Origin: Xiphydria camelus
Taxonomy: Eukaryota; Arthropoda; Insecta; Hymenoptera; Xiphydriidae
Reading direction: 5' to 3'
DNA: 64,000 nucleotides
Assembly (NCBI GenBank): GCA_963678675.1
Contig: OY783195.1
Span: 22,592,387-22,656,386 of the forward strand
Below are positions 42,523 through 54,241 of the stretch, one piece after another; within the stretch, counting starts at the first letter, position 1, and every line of letters begins with the position of its first letter. The position numbers and the translations under genes are program-made. Below the pieces are notes generated by a model. That model worked only from the letters and a program-made list of their open reading frames with translations, was not told the DNA's origin and did not search any database.

Positions 42523-44883
42523 CTATTCTGTCGCAATTTGTTTCTTTTTACGCCCTCGAGAAGTCCTCTGCCTTGGCGCCAAATCCTCTTTATTTGAAGA
42601 ACAAGACTGATTTTGTATTTTCCTACCTCGTACTTTCTTCTGGCTTGTCTCAGTGGAGTTTTCAGCTCCATATTTTTTTGTGGAAAGCGATGGTATATCA
42701 TACTTGATTGTTCCAATTGAAAAGTGAGTACAGACGATGTGTGGAGGACATTGAAAACAACTTAATGAATTGAACCGAACAGTGGCTAAATCATCCTTCG
42801 TCCATCGATATTGATGTATCTTCATAGTACCTACGAACGGCTTCAATTGTGTGGGCACCACGTTGTTCATTTTAAGGATTTCTTCGGTTGTCACTGTATC
42901 AATGTGCACCCCTTTCACTTGAGTGGGCAGCGTTTTAACGAAGGTTTCAAAATTGCAGATATCATACCCGTACTTGACTTGATCGTCTGCTGACTTCTTC
43001 AGTCTACCTCCTATTCCATCTGATGGTCCTTTTCCATGCCCTCTCTCTGAGAAATTGTATGTGATCTGAGTGATCTGTGGATAAATCTGAGGAAGTACTT
43101 GTGTGATGAGGAAAAACATTGTTTTATTTCTGTACTGCGTGGTCGGACCATCACTTTGAAAGTGAAGCTTCGTTACAGTGGGAAATTTGTGAAAATAGAA
43201 ATCAAGAATTTTCTTTAGATGAACCAGAATCGCTACAGGATCATGTCTCAGAGATTCCGACAGAGTTGTAAAGCCTTGGGAGAAGCCTGAAGCATACATC
43301 ATACCCGTATGTAATGTGTATTGGTCTCTGCTTGCTCCAAAGTGTACTGCTTGTACTTCACTGCTGTATTTACTGGTGTAATTTTGGCTAAAATCAACTA
43401 AGAAAAATATTTCTTCGTTGCTTAGATTCTCTCTCACTTCTTTCAAAACATTCCTTTGATGGGCTATGCGATATACATGTGCTATGAACAACTTCAATTC
43501 ATTTTTGAATAATTCCACGGTTTTGTCGATGCTGCGTGTAATTTTCTTCTTTGTGGTGATTGTCACGTTGATAGGCTTTTGAATTTTTCCATTGATACGT
43601 GTCTCCTTAGATGTTACCCACATCATGTAGGATATTTCTCCATTGACATTCTTTTTATTAATGTCAACTTCTCTAGTTGAACAATCTTCACATATCCTGG
43701 ACAGGCATTTCTCTGAACTTGAATTACATGTAATACTCGCTACAACTTTGTCCGTAGAATTTTCTCTGATGATCTTCACAGTGTGTAAGCCACTTACTAA
43801 TAACTTAAAATTTTCGCAGAGAAAACAAGCACACGTATCTCTCTCAGTGACTTTGGGTTGAACGCAGTACGAAGGTCGATGTCTGGTAAAAAAAGCGTAA
43901 CTAACTTGAAATGTAGCTTCACGACAGAACTTCGCGTATAAATCTTTCATACTGGCACTCATATATCGCCTAGACACCATTTCGCCATTTATCTTCTTGT
44001 AATTTTTTTTCCCTGGGTCAATTGTTGAGTTTTCTTCAAAAAATTCTTTAACTTTTTGCTTCACAAAATCAAATGTGCCTCTCGATTTTCGGATACGTTT
44101 CAATGGATCTTCATCTGGACGTACCCTAGAAGACACCACTGCAGCAATTTGTTTCTTCACAGAAGTTAGATGACGATACTTTCTAATAATTTTTCCACAC
44201 AAAACTCTGCCTAGAATTTGTTTGAATTTGTCACTGTGAGATTCCTTGTAGGCAACTCTTAATTGTTCACTAAGAACTTCACCCGCAACAAGTCTTTTCT
44301 TAATGTCACCGCTCACATGTCTTCCGGTCAAAAATTTCTGTATTTTTGAATTTGGTGATGTAGGTTGTTTTTTATTTTTCATCCTGCTAACTCTTTTTCT
44401 CAATTTATCCACAGTCTTCCTCAACTCTACAATTTGTTCGGTCAATTTTGCGTTCTGACGATAACACTTTCTTACATTTTTTTTAATTCGTTTCTTTCCC
44501 ACCTTAGCTTGCTTTGAAAGGGCATTATTTCTACTATCATTCCCTCGCGAAGACGATAAATCCACTTTCCTTTTCTGCCGAGAATTCCTCTGCCACTCAT
44601 TTTGTTTATTACGGCGAATCTTTTTCTCTTTGTTAGTTAGAACACCAACAGTCTTAATTTTACCTTCCGATTTTCGTTTTTGATTTCTCTTCCGTTCCTT
44701 TCGGCAATACTCTTCGTACTTTCCTGTATCTTCCTTAATTCTTGCTCTTCTTGCCCTTTCTGCCTCTCGTTTCTTCTGCAGCCGTTGTTTTCGATTTACA
44801 TCATTTTTAGTCGGTTTGCTTTGTGTTATACATTTTGAGGTTATGGTTTGATTTCGCCGTCGTAAATTATATTCTCGAGTCAT
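42523..44883 (-). CDS. Sola-like DDD/E transposase, intact 786-codon frame
   Basis: A single open frame. The N-terminal 175 residues are strongly basic with RKQR and RKER runs and a coiled-coil-like stretch (LTEQIVELRKTVDKLRKRV, about 147-166). A Cys cluster follows at residues 351-401 (CACFLC, then CLSRICEDC), probably zinc-binding. The core has IFFLVDFSQNYTSKY (Asp497), KLHFQSDGPTTQYRNK (Asp578) and SERGHGKGPSDGIGGRLKK (Glu613, Asp622). The three blocks look like an RNase H-type nuclease, and the SDG-x-x-x-QY-x-N and HGKGP-x-DG-x-GG motifs are ones I associate with Sola-type transposases. The tail is basic. The assignment is from memory. It could be a domesticated gene or another DDE superfamily. 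No terminal repeats were confirmed. Confidence 0.6.
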   Translation of the reverse strand: MTREYNLRRRNQTITSKCITQSKPTKNDVNRKQRLQKKREAERARRARIKEDTGKYEEYCRKERKRNQKRKSEGKIKTVGVLTNKEKKIRRNKQNEWQRNSRQKRKVDLSSSRGNDSRNNALSKQAKVGKKRIKKNVRKCYRQNAKLTEQIVELRKTVDKLRKRVSRMKNKKQPTSPNSKIQKFLTGRHVSGDIKKRLVAGEVLSEQLRVAYKESHSDKFKQILGRVLCGKIIRKYRHLTSVKKQIAAVVSSRVRPDEDPLKRIRKSRGTFDFVKQKVKEFFEENSTIDPGKKNYKKINGEMVSRRYMSASMKDLYAKFCREATFQVSYAFFTRHRPSYCVQPKVTERDTCACFLCENFKLLVSGLHTVKIIRENSTDKVVASITCNSSSEKCLSRICEDCSTREVDINKKNVNGEISYMMWVTSKETRINGKIQKPINVTITTKKKITRSIDKTVELFKNELKLFIAHVYRIAHQRNVLKEVRENLSNEEIFFLVDFSQNYTSKYSSEVQAVHFGASRDQYTLHTGMMYASGFSQGFTTLSESLRHDPVAILVHLKKILDFYFHKFPTVTKLHFQSDGPTTQYRNKTMFFLITQVLPQIYPQITQITYNFSERGHGKGPSDGIGGRLKKSADDQVKYGYDICNFETFVKTLPTQVKGVHIDTVTTEEILKMNNVVPTQLKPFVGTMKIHQYRWTKDDLATVRFNSLSCFQCPPHIVCTHFSIGTIKYDIPSLSTKKYGAENSTETSQKKVRGRKIQNQSCSSNKEDLAPRQRTSRGRKKKQIATE

Positions 44884-44957
44884 CTTAAAAAGAAAATTGT
44901 GATTTTAATGAGATAAAATAACAGAATCCAGTTTTAACAAAGAATATTACAAATGAG

Positions 44958-45522
44958 CCACGGTACTGACTGCCACGGTACTGACATTTCATGGTTAATT
45001 TAATCTATTTATATAATGAATTGTCGTAGAGCAATTTCCAGTGAGAATTAAGTTTCGACCACTAAATATAGTGTAATATAAAATTTTCAAAACAAATCAT
45101 TGAAGTAGTGAAAAGAAATCCCATACCACGGTACTGACAGAAAATTTTATGACATACCTTTTTCATATAAATTAAGCTGCTCCACTCCGAAAGATGATAA
45201 TTTGAGCGGTTACCAACGATGTATTTATGTCATATGAGGTTAAACAAATGAAATCTGACCGTCTGAGCCGTATTTCATACATTTGAAGCACTAGCACCGC
45301 AGTCAAAATAAAAAGTGACACATTTGTTCAAAAGTAGTGGACAAACTTTAAACATTGTTTACCGCATTGAAATCAAATATTAAGTTGACTAATTAGCGTA
45401 AATTTGTTGATACTAGAACCCTTTTAAATACTAATTATGGATATAAAAATTGCACTATAAATAATAGTAGTAAATGTGGCGGAAATATTTATTTCTTGAA
45501 AATGGACATGCCACGGTACTGA
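44958..45522. repeat. Four direct copies of CCACGGTACTGAC upstream of the Sola-like gene
   Basis: Exact copies lie at 44958-44970, 44973-44985 and 45126-45138, and a copy lacking the last base at 45511-45522. All have the same orientation. The first pair is 15 bp apart. They sit 75 to 640 bp upstream of the start codon, where transposase-binding or promoter repeats would be expected. No copy was seen on the other side of the gene. Confidence 0.75.
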
Positions 45523-47194
45523 TATTTATCATTGTTTTTATGTACTTCTGGGACTTGAGCACGGTCGGTAAGGATAGTTTGGGACTGAAAACTTTAAATA
45601 ATATAATTACATAAGAAAATAATTCGGAATTGCGAGATTATCAATAGTTTAGAGATAAAAAACATGGTGGACAAAAATATCACAATTTCAGTAGAATCAC
45701 CCATATACTGTTTCGTATTCGTTAGTTATTGACGTGATTAAACGGATGATGGAACTAATTATACGATATAATTATACTGAACTTCTATAGCAGAGCAAAT
45801 ATATAATAGAGGAAAAAGAATTTCATCGATAATATTGCTAAAATAGCGGGGAAAAGTATACGCACAGATTTCACATAGTAAAGTTTATTTTCGAAGTTTA
45901 GCAGCAGATAAATGGCTAATGCTTTATTATTGTAATAGGCATGTTAATTTGTATAAATTGTGTAAGAAGTAAGTTTGACTTATATATTATTATGTATAGC
46001 ACATTATCGCGAGTCAAAATTTTGAACCTATTGCGAATTTCAATGTCGTATTATTACTACGATCTGGAGGTTCAATATACGTCTTATTTACATAAAAATG
46101 AAGATCAGATATTAAGCCTAACATTAAACGAAATCTCCATTCCTTCCACTTTTAAGCTCAACATCAGATGATCATCCAGATCCTCTGTTCGGCATCCGCG
46201 TCATTTACCTATTACAAAATTGGCTGAAAGATGATTATATGCTTGTTTTAGTAACACATTTCACGCATGAAATCAATGCATATACTTTTTTACGTCCTAT
46301 TTATTGCCACCTTTTTAATAATTTTTTATAATTGTATCACATAATAAATAAGAAATATTGATTTTCTACGAACCCAAATGGGGACCAGTTGTCACGAAAA
46401 TTAACATTTCTTGGTTACCATGAGAATCAATAATATTTGGTTACTGTGAACATCAACAAGACGTTTCTCGATTATGATTTGGAAGTTTGATGTCGATGCA
46501 GTCATAATGAAATGGATGAGACATAGACACATACGTTAAAGTAAAATGAAAAATTATAATATAAAAGATTTATAGTCTCAACGCGCGCGCGCGTAGAATC
46601 GAAATTTACCGAGAAATATATGATGTAAAAGCTCAAAATAAGTCAGGGATGAAGATAAAAAATAATGATTTAGGATCTTAAAAAGGAACTAATACTTAAC
46701 AGATGACGTATTCAAGATCTATCGTATATGATCACAAAACAGATTCAAATTTTCGACTCGGGTAGATAGGTCCCGTGCAGAAACATTTTAGAGACCCAAG
46801 TAGGCCTGTGCTAGATAGAGCTATGCTAATCTAGGTAGATTGTAAAATTTTGTAGATTCGAAAAAGTATGATTCAAAACGTGAATACTCCATTCTATTGT
46901 GACAAAATTAAATTAATCCAATTTTTCAAATCTGATATCTATAAAAGTATCAATGATGAAATTCTATGTAGTTATACAGTTTTTAGTAGCATCAATTACT
47001 ATAAACTAATCAGTCCTGATTAACACATAAATTATTTAAAATATGATTCGATAATCTGCACTAATTTTTTCATTTTCCCGAAAATGTTAAGAATGGAATG
47101 AACGGGTTTTGAAATGTATCCCCTGATTTACAGGATATCAGGTACAGTTATTGGCACTTTAAGCAGACGAAATTGTATAGTCATTGACATATCT
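45523..47194. other. AT-rich sequence, no gene recognised
   Basis: Contains a short (CG)n run at about 46582-46594 and otherwise nothing I can name. ORFs are at chance length. Confidence 0.35.
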
Positions 47195-47412
47195 CTACCC
47201 TGAAAGAAATATATGTGGTTGTGACAACTATTCTGGACTCAACTGCTCCAGTTTGGTAATTAGCACCAGTTTTTATACTTTTAACTATTTTTAGTTACCG
47301 GAACAAAAGAATCGTTGTGATAACTATATAAAATTTGTGCTGATTATAAAACTGGAACAGTTAAGTCCAAATTAATTGTAACAACTACTCTTTTTCTCAG
47401 TATATCTCTTTC
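47195..47412. mobile_element. Foldback MITE
   Basis: The left arm reads gttgtgacaactattc then ggactcaactgctccagttt. The right arm read in reverse gives gttgttacaattaattt then ggacttaactgttccagttt and continues to aatcagcac. The ends read cctgaaagaaa and, in reverse, actgagaaaaa. No ORF. Confidence 0.65.
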
Positions 47413-47642
47413 TACACTGAGAATAAATGTAGTAGATTTGACTAAATTAGAGGTCACCGGTGAGCAACGCAAATTTAATTACTCGAACTAATAATTTGCT
47501 AGAATTGGCTACAGCTTATTTTCGTCAAATAGTTGGTAATCATTATAACCGAATTATTTAAATCAACTAACTATAATATATCGGCGTCGCCCCGCCCGTG
47601 ACCGCCCCAATTTAGTCAAATCTCTTTTTTTTTCTGTGTGTC
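47413..47642. mobile_element. MITE with ACACtGAGAAxAAA ends
   Basis: The left end acactgagaataaatg and the right end, in reverse, acacacagaaaaaaaaa both lead into agatttgactaaatt. It lies directly between two other MITEs. The terminal sequence resembles the ends of the elements at 50738-52486 and 57700-57970. Confidence 0.6.
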
Positions 47643-47654
47643 TAATGCATTTGG

Positions 47655-49116
47655 AGGGTACACGGGGAAAAGGGGCTCATCGACATGTTACAGAGGAGAG
47701 CAATTTTTAGGTTTATTTTCTATGTCACCCTCAAGAACATTTTTTATCAAAGGTTTTTGCTGCGTTAAGATATGTGCAATGACATATAAAAACTACATAC
47801 CAACATGTGAGGGTTTTTATTACCGTGGGTGGACTAGTTATTGACAATGCGCTAGTTACTGACATGTAAGGCGCATTTTCAGTAATTTGAGCGAAATTTC
47901 GTTTTAAAAACATAGAAAAAGAATTTGGTGCGCATACTACAGGATCTTGTGCCTTTTCTCGCGTAAAATCATTGCTTTACAATAGACCAATATAATTAAA
48001 TCAAGTTTTCAAGGATGTGCGGGCTGGTGTCAGCTCGCCTGCGTCGGCCATCTACAATAATGGTGTGAAAATTCGATCTCAGTTTTTTCTCTTAATTTTG
48101 ACAATGTAGGTATTAAATATAAATAAAAATTATTCTTGTAGAAAAATAGTAAGTTAATTTATTAAGTGAAATGATAAAAAAATTAAATACAAATTTATTT
48201 AATAAAAAAATTGGGGTGTCAATAATGTATCCTGTATAAGCTGCTATGTTCCTATTTGTGACACCGGTTTGCCCGTCAATTTCCTAACCTCACTTAATTT
48301 CTCAAGTACCTATTCAACACTTTGCAATTAAAATCATGTTGCCTATGAAAGTACATATGCTCTCTCATTTTAATTAAGAAAAAAAATAATATATATATAT
48401 TTTTCTCTCGGGGGTAAAATGCACCACAAAAAAACCACAGGGAAGTACCTACACTGAAATCGAGTTATAAGCGGCATTAACAGCAGTGAAGGCAGGACTT
48501 TCTATTAATTCTAGAAAAATATAACAAAGAAGTCACTGAGCATTGCCAAAGAAATTAAACAAGAAATAATAAATGAGCCTTGAAAATTTGAATTAATAAG
48601 ATCAATATGACTATCACAATTATTCGCTGCCATTAACACAAGCAAAATATTACGCCAAAAAAAACAAATTTGTATTTTTATATGAAATAAAAGTTGTTTT
48701 AATTATTTAGTAAGTAAATTTAATCGTTTATAATAATTTATAATGATAAATCAACACGCGCGACCTATTGTCAAAAACTAGCGCACTTAATGCCAGAAAT
48801 ACATCCACTTCAGTTTTGCCCCTGTCATAAACTCATCCACTTGAGACAAATATTTATTTATGTAATATTAATTATTTGGATTAATTTTTTGAATATTTTT
48901 GACTGTTTGTTAGATGCCGAAGAGTCTAAAGTTTATTTTTATAAAGAAAACAAATTATTTTGATACAGAAAATAATATTTAATTGTAGATTCAAGTGAAT
49001 CCCTAACCAAAAAGTGTCAATAACTGGTCCACCCACGGTATTAAGTAAATAGGAAAAAACACCAAAAACTTATTCAAATACAAAATGTCGATGAGCTCCT
49101 TTTTCCCGTGTACCCT
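47655..49116. mobile_element. 1.46-kb non-autonomous element with GGGTACACGGGGAAA ends
   Basis: The left end AGGGTACACGGGGAAAAGG then gctcatcgacat matches the right end read in reverse (AAGGGTACACGGGAAAAAGG, then gctcatcgacat). Subterminal blocks accgtgggtggac and gttattgacac also pair (about 47825 against 49030). The interior is AT-rich with no transposase frame. Superfamily unassigned. Confidence 0.7.
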
Positions 49117-50735
49117 TCATTTATTATCGACGACTGCCAACCGTTAATAGGTTTCTAACAATTGTACCCACTCTCCTATACGAGGAGTACTTTAATCATT
49201 TCTTTCTCTCAGTACATACAACTCAAAGATTCATTCTAGCCCCGCAGCGTAAAAAGCGTCTTATTTACTCTACCACAAATAAATAACACCGACCCAACCC
49301 TGCGTACCAATCACCGAGCCAGAACGAACGCTCGTGCGATCAAACGTTCGCTTGGTCCGGAAGTTTTCCGCGACATCGGAAGAAGTTCTCGCCGTGTGGC
49401 GATGCAGGAACGCGAGGTAAGCCGCGCGGGGCAAACCGCTTGACCGCGGACGATCGAGCCGCCGGAAGAACTTGCCGTGGCAGCGGTAACGAGGCCAATT
49501 ATCGCTTCAAAAAGTTTCAACTCACGAACAAACTCGAATTCGTCCGAGCGAGAAATCCTGCATTCTGCAGGAGTTTACAGCTAACACAGCTTCAAATTGC
49601 GGTGTAGGTTCACTTGTGCCCGTATAATTCCAATGGATTTGTGCAGGGAGAATCGATTCCGAAGCGAAGAGACGCGGAAGAAGGAATTGAGAAGGGTCTT
49701 AGGCTGGGAGGAATCGAAATCCTCTTAACCTTCGCGCGATGTCTTAAAAGCGGTATAGACTGGCGAAGCGCGTGGGGTGAAGAAGAGGAGGAAGGGAAGG
49801 GGGAGCAGCAGGCAAAACGTATTCACCCCGATCGCCAGCACCTGACGCCGACAGATCGAGTAGCCGGAACAGATTGGAACCGCGAAATAAAATTCTGCCC
49901 CTTCTTCGTTCCGCCGCACAATAAGGACCGCCCGTTGAAAGGGATGTCGACGACGAGAGAAACTCGCTTATCGCTCGGCTCCGAATAATCTTGCTCGCCG
50001 TGAGCCAAATGTATGGGGCACTCCGTATCGAATCGGCCATTCGCGTTTCCACGATACTCTGATTGTGAGTTTTGTTTTTCCACATAGTTGCAAACTATAT
50101 TTCTCGAGCTCTCCCGAATGGCTTTGGCGTCGCGGCGACCTGGAGATGACCCTTGTCTTTCTGGGTTTCTAAAGCATTACTGTACAGAGGAAAGCAATCT
50201 ATTCCATTCAACGGAGAACCAATTTTGTTTATATTTTTGATTATTTTTATGTGAGAATTATATTTGAACAGCGTGTTATCTTCATATACAAATGAATAAA
50301 CGTGATACGTATCACGTATACGTGATCACTAAAGCCGTATATGCTACTTTACGCCCTCTTGACGTAAAAAAGGTCCAAAAATGGTAAAATAAAAATTTTA
50401 AAAGCTAAAGGTAAAAGGATATACTATAAAGATATGGTCCATACGCCCTTATGGTATTAGTCTTAATGATTTTTTGAAACCTTAGTGCCAAAAAGTCTAA
50501 AACCTATACGCACTTTTCCTTTTAAATTTCCAATTCTTTTCCACTTCATTTATTTGTATTTAGGCAAATTTGAATCAATAACCAAAATTTGTTTTAATGT
50601 CCTTCAGGCTTCGTAAAAGCACTTTTCGACGGTAAGACGTTTTGATACACATATTAATATATTTTATCAGATTTGTTAGAACAATTTCATTAAATAATAC
50701 CTGAGCTCGTATGGAATACCTGATACACATGCTCG
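49117..50735. other. Unique sequence, partly CpG-rich, no gene recognised
   Basis: 49300-50150 is GC-rich with overlapping ORFs on both strands and no domain. A perfect palindrome acgtgatacgtatcacgt lies near 50290-50307. No other structure was seen. Confidence 0.35.
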
Positions 50736-51087
50736 TACGCAGAGAAAAAGAATTAATTGGATCCACTAAAAATTACTTACGGGGTCGCAAGTAATCATCA
50801 ATTTACATCAATTAGATATTTTTCATATTGATTCATTATTTTTTCCTCGCGGTCATATACTATTCCATATGATTGTAAGAAAGAGATATCTAATTGATGT
50901 ATTAAAAAAAAGGTGTGAGTGCCGTTGTACTCACGGAGGATGTGTAAACATCTTACAATTATCTGCGGTCCGAGTTTAATTGGGGAATATGACATCGTAG
51001 TTCGACATAAAGAAGTTTAATTTTTTCTATAATAAAATATTTATTATTATTATATTAGATTTATAACTTACTAGCAGCCCGTCCCGG

Positions 51088-51930
51088 CTTCGCACGGGTA
51101 GATTGTGGATTGATTTTGTCCGTCCACCATTGTTTAAATACATTTTTAATAAAAAACTTTTCGTATTTTTCCCGGGCTACGCAATGGTCATATTGGATTT
51201 GACCTTGAAAATGACCTTCAAGGTTATATCAAGGTCAAATTAATTTTTTTTTCACGTCCAAATGTGTCCTTGACCATTTTTTTTCATGTTACCTTTATTG
51301 TCAGCGGAGGTCAAATTTAGGTCAAGTATAGTTCGACTTTTTGAACACCCTGTATAAGATTTACTAACTCAGAAACCTTCGCGGATATGCGTCCAACTGT
51401 TCCCCAAATTTTCATCGCAATCGGATGAACGGTTTAGGAAGGCATAATAATCATCAGTACCGGTACTTTTTGAATACCTTTTATAAGATTTACTAACGCA
51501 GAAACCTTCGCGGGCATGCGTCCAACCATTTCCCAAAGTTTCATCGCAATCGGATGAACGGTTTAGGAAGGCATAATAATCATCCGTACCGGTACTTTTT
51601 GAACACCCTGTATAAGATTTACTAAGTCAGAAACCTTCGCGGGCATGCGTCCAACCATTCCCCAACTTTTCATCGCAATCGGATGAACGGTTTAGGAAGG
51701 CATAATAATCATCAGTACCGGTACTTTTTGAACACCCTGTATAAGATTTACTAACTCAGAAACCTTCGCGGGCATGCGTCCAGCCATTCCCCAAAGTTTC
51801 ATCGCAATCGGATGAACGGTTTAGGAAGGCATTTGATATTACTTAAAGGTCACGCGGTCAAGGTCAAATCCAATACGACCACTGGGTAGCCACGGGAAAA
51901 TCCTTAAAGTTTTGTATTAAACATTTTTCT
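51088..51930. mobile_element. MITE with inverted GGTCAAATCCAATA arms around tandem repeats
   Basis: It starts near agcccgtcccggcttcgcac. The arm cccgggctacgcaatggtc then tattggatttgaccttga (about 51168-51210) is inverted at about 51850-51900. Between the arms lie four tandem units of about 129 bp (51341-51832). Confidence 0.6.
51341..51832. repeat. Tandem array, four units of 128-130 bp
   Basis: Units start at 51341, 51469, 51599 and 51728. Each begins ttgaacaccctgtataagat (the second is altered) and contains gcaatcggatgaacggttta. The last unit is truncated at ggcat. Differences between units are few, so the expansion is fairly recent. Confidence 0.9.
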
Positions 51931-52018
51931 CTAAAATGTTTTCCCGTTGAGATAATCCAGCTTGCGCGAATAGTATGCGCAGTAGCGCCACACACACACT
52001 GACGCAGTCACATGTACA

Positions 52019-52336
52019 CGGCTTAGGCTTCTCACACGGTGAGACTTCACTGCGACAGCAGTGCGACAGAACTGACGCACGCTGTCGCAGGAATCGACGA
52101 CTTTCCTGCGACAGTTTTGTCCCACTGCGTGAGCAGATGCGCGGCAAACTAACACAACGACACCGCCACTGTAGATGTCATACAGACAAGCGCGAGGTGC
52201 GTGTCGCAGGGAAGTCGTGTGAGTGCTTCGCTGTGTCTCCATGCTGAATTGTCGCGTGCGACGTACTCTCGACCGAGTGCGACCGAATGCGTCAGTTTTA
52301 TCGCAGTGAAGTCGCACCGTGTGAGTTAAGCCTTAC
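52019..52336. mobile_element. MITE with CTCACACGGT-type ends
   Basis: The left arm GGCTTCTCACACGGTGAGAC then ttcactgcgac pairs with the right arm read in reverse (GGCTTAACTCACACGGTGCG, then acttcactgcga). Further internal copies of cgcaggaa/ctgcgacag make it rich in short inverted repeats. No ORF. Confidence 0.65.
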
Positions 52337-52487
52337 GTCTGACGCTCGATTTCCCAGGAAGGTCCCACCGTAGAGCCATAGCATAGATGTTTACACATCA
52401 AAAATTTCATTGGTATAAATAAATAATTACTTGTGCGACCCCGCAAGTAATTTTCAGTAGATCAACTAATTCTTTTTCTTTGTGTAG

Positions 52488-53288
52488 AGGAGAACGGGGC
52501 TAGTTGTAACACTTTTAATATTATTATCTGTAACTTGGGTCTAATGAAGAAAATGGAAAATACTTTATCATGAGCATTACCTCATTTATTCAGCTATCAT
52601 TCCCAATATTAAAGTAGTACATTTCATCAATAAATTAGAAATAAATCCACTTTTAGTCAACAAGATCGGTTGTTACTTCTTACCCATTCGTTAGGGCTAG
52701 TTGTAGTAGGTATGAGGCAAGTATAGTAACAAAAATGAATCGTTATGATTATTGAGGATAAGAATAATAAAAGGCTTATAAAGCTTAACACCCCTTCGCT
52801 GCTCCAGATGTATAAATACGTTTCTGTCTAGGCGTATATGTACGTTTTTCCTGGAAAATTATTTATAACGGCAGACTGCTATTGCCGTACTAATACACTA
52901 AACCAGCAGACGTATACGAGCCATGGCAGTCGCCATGAAAAGTTAGGGGGGTCTATGAGCATGTTCTTTTTCTTACGAATAAATACAATAGATAAATACG
53001 CGTATAAATACGCAACGGTAGAAAAACTTCAGGTTTTCACGCTCCTGGAAAGTAATTCAGCAGTGAAAAGGTTAAGGCTTAACAATTTTTAATACTACAT
53101 CAACGTCATTTCTTCTATTTACGTTCTTAATTAAACATTAGTCGTTCTTAATTACCTAAATACAATAGATACATCAAAGGTTTGTAGATCCTCATTCTAG
53201 TATACAATAATATATTCATGATAAACTTATGCTATAAAACGCCTGTTACTACTTATCCCTCTTACAACTGTAGCCCCGCTCTCCTCCA
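52488..53288. mobile_element. Non-autonomous element ending at the assembly gap
   Basis: The left end gtagaggagaacggggctag then ttgtaac matches, in reverse, the sequence just before the gap (ggaggagagcggggctac, then agttgtaag). A similar terminus occurs at 22757. The interior is AT-rich. The true right border may lie within the run of N. Confidence 0.55.
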
Positions 53289-53488
53289 NNNNNNNNNNNN
53301 NNNNNNNNNNNNNNNNNNNNNNNNNNNNNNNNNNNNNNNNNNNNNNNNNNNNNNNNNNNNNNNNNNNNNNNNNNNNNNNNNNNNNNNNNNNNNNNNNNNN
53401 NNNNNNNNNNNNNNNNNNNNNNNNNNNNNNNNNNNNNNNNNNNNNNNNNNNNNNNNNNNNNNNNNNNNNNNNNNNNNNNNNNNNNNNN
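53289..53488. other. Assembly gap, 200 N
   Basis: Exactly 200 undetermined bases, a conventional placeholder length. It falls where the left terminus of the mariner-type element (the partner of 55772-55832) is expected, so a long hairpin probably defeated assembly. Confidence 0.95.
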
Positions 53489-54115
53489 AAAATCGCCGAG
53501 ACACGTCAACAAAATTATTGAGGGGGAACATTTTTTATAAAAATTCGACGCCGCCCCCCTCAACCACCTGACTCCGGGGGCGGTAACCCCCAATATTCTT
53601 AAATGGAACAGGGGGTCGAGTGATACCTCATTTTAAAGGGCTTTTAATTGTGTACATTTTGACGTCCTACTTTTCAAATTTGACGTTACCTTGCCCTTTT
53701 GAATGTTGAAATTCAAGATTTTAAATAATAATACTTTTTATTTTTCAAAAGAAAACTAAGAGTATATTTTCGTTGGCTAATTATTTTAATGAAACTAATA
53801 AATATTGTACATTTACGTAATAACTATTAACAAAAAAGTAAACAAATTAAATGTAAAAACTGAAACTTCTTTTGCAACAATAATTAGGACTAAAACATAC
53901 GATGAACACAAAATGTTCCTAATTATTATTTAATGAACTGTTCGAAGTGTTCACCATTGACTTCTAGACAATAATACAGGCGCTGTTCAAATTCTTGACG
54001 AACATTTTCAAATGTCTCCCTTGTTATAGCCCTACACGTAGCTGTAATACGATTTCGTAATTCTTCATTTGTTTCGAGAACGCTTTTGTCAGTTGTCCGT
54101 GGAGACTCATTATTT
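53489..54115. repeat. Left inverted arm of the mariner-type element
   Basis: It is the reverse complement of the right side (about 55150-55771): 3' flank, stop codon and the last 45-60 codons of the transposase. At 54090-54115 it also carries a reversed copy of 54291-54316 from the gene's 5' end. The arm is thus an inverted, internally deleted copy of the gene. Confidence 0.85.
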
Positions 54116-54241
54116 GGATTATGACATTTTAAAACGAATTAGACATTTAGTCAAATATCAGTCATTGCCAATTTTGGATTTAGCATAAATAGTATCTGTT
54201 CTTGCAGTTATTCGTTTTCGATTTAGACAATTTCTCTAGCA

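Larger units (their letters stand above)
50738..52486. mobile_element. 1.75-kb MITE-like element hosting two further repeats
   Basis: The left end CGCAGAGAAAAAGAATTAAT then ggatccact and attacttacggggtcgca matches, in reverse, the right end at 52430-52486 (acaaagaaaaagaattag then ttgatctact and attacttgcggggtcgca). A second inner pair is catcttac/gatgtttacacatc. It encloses the tandem-repeat element at 51088-51930 and the MITE at 52019-52336. Confidence 0.65.

Noticed and set aside
51341..51832. Regularly spaced repeats that might suggest a CRISPR-like array
   Set aside because: The units are head-to-tail repeats of about 129 bp without distinct spacers, inside a MITE of an animal genome. 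It is a tandem array.
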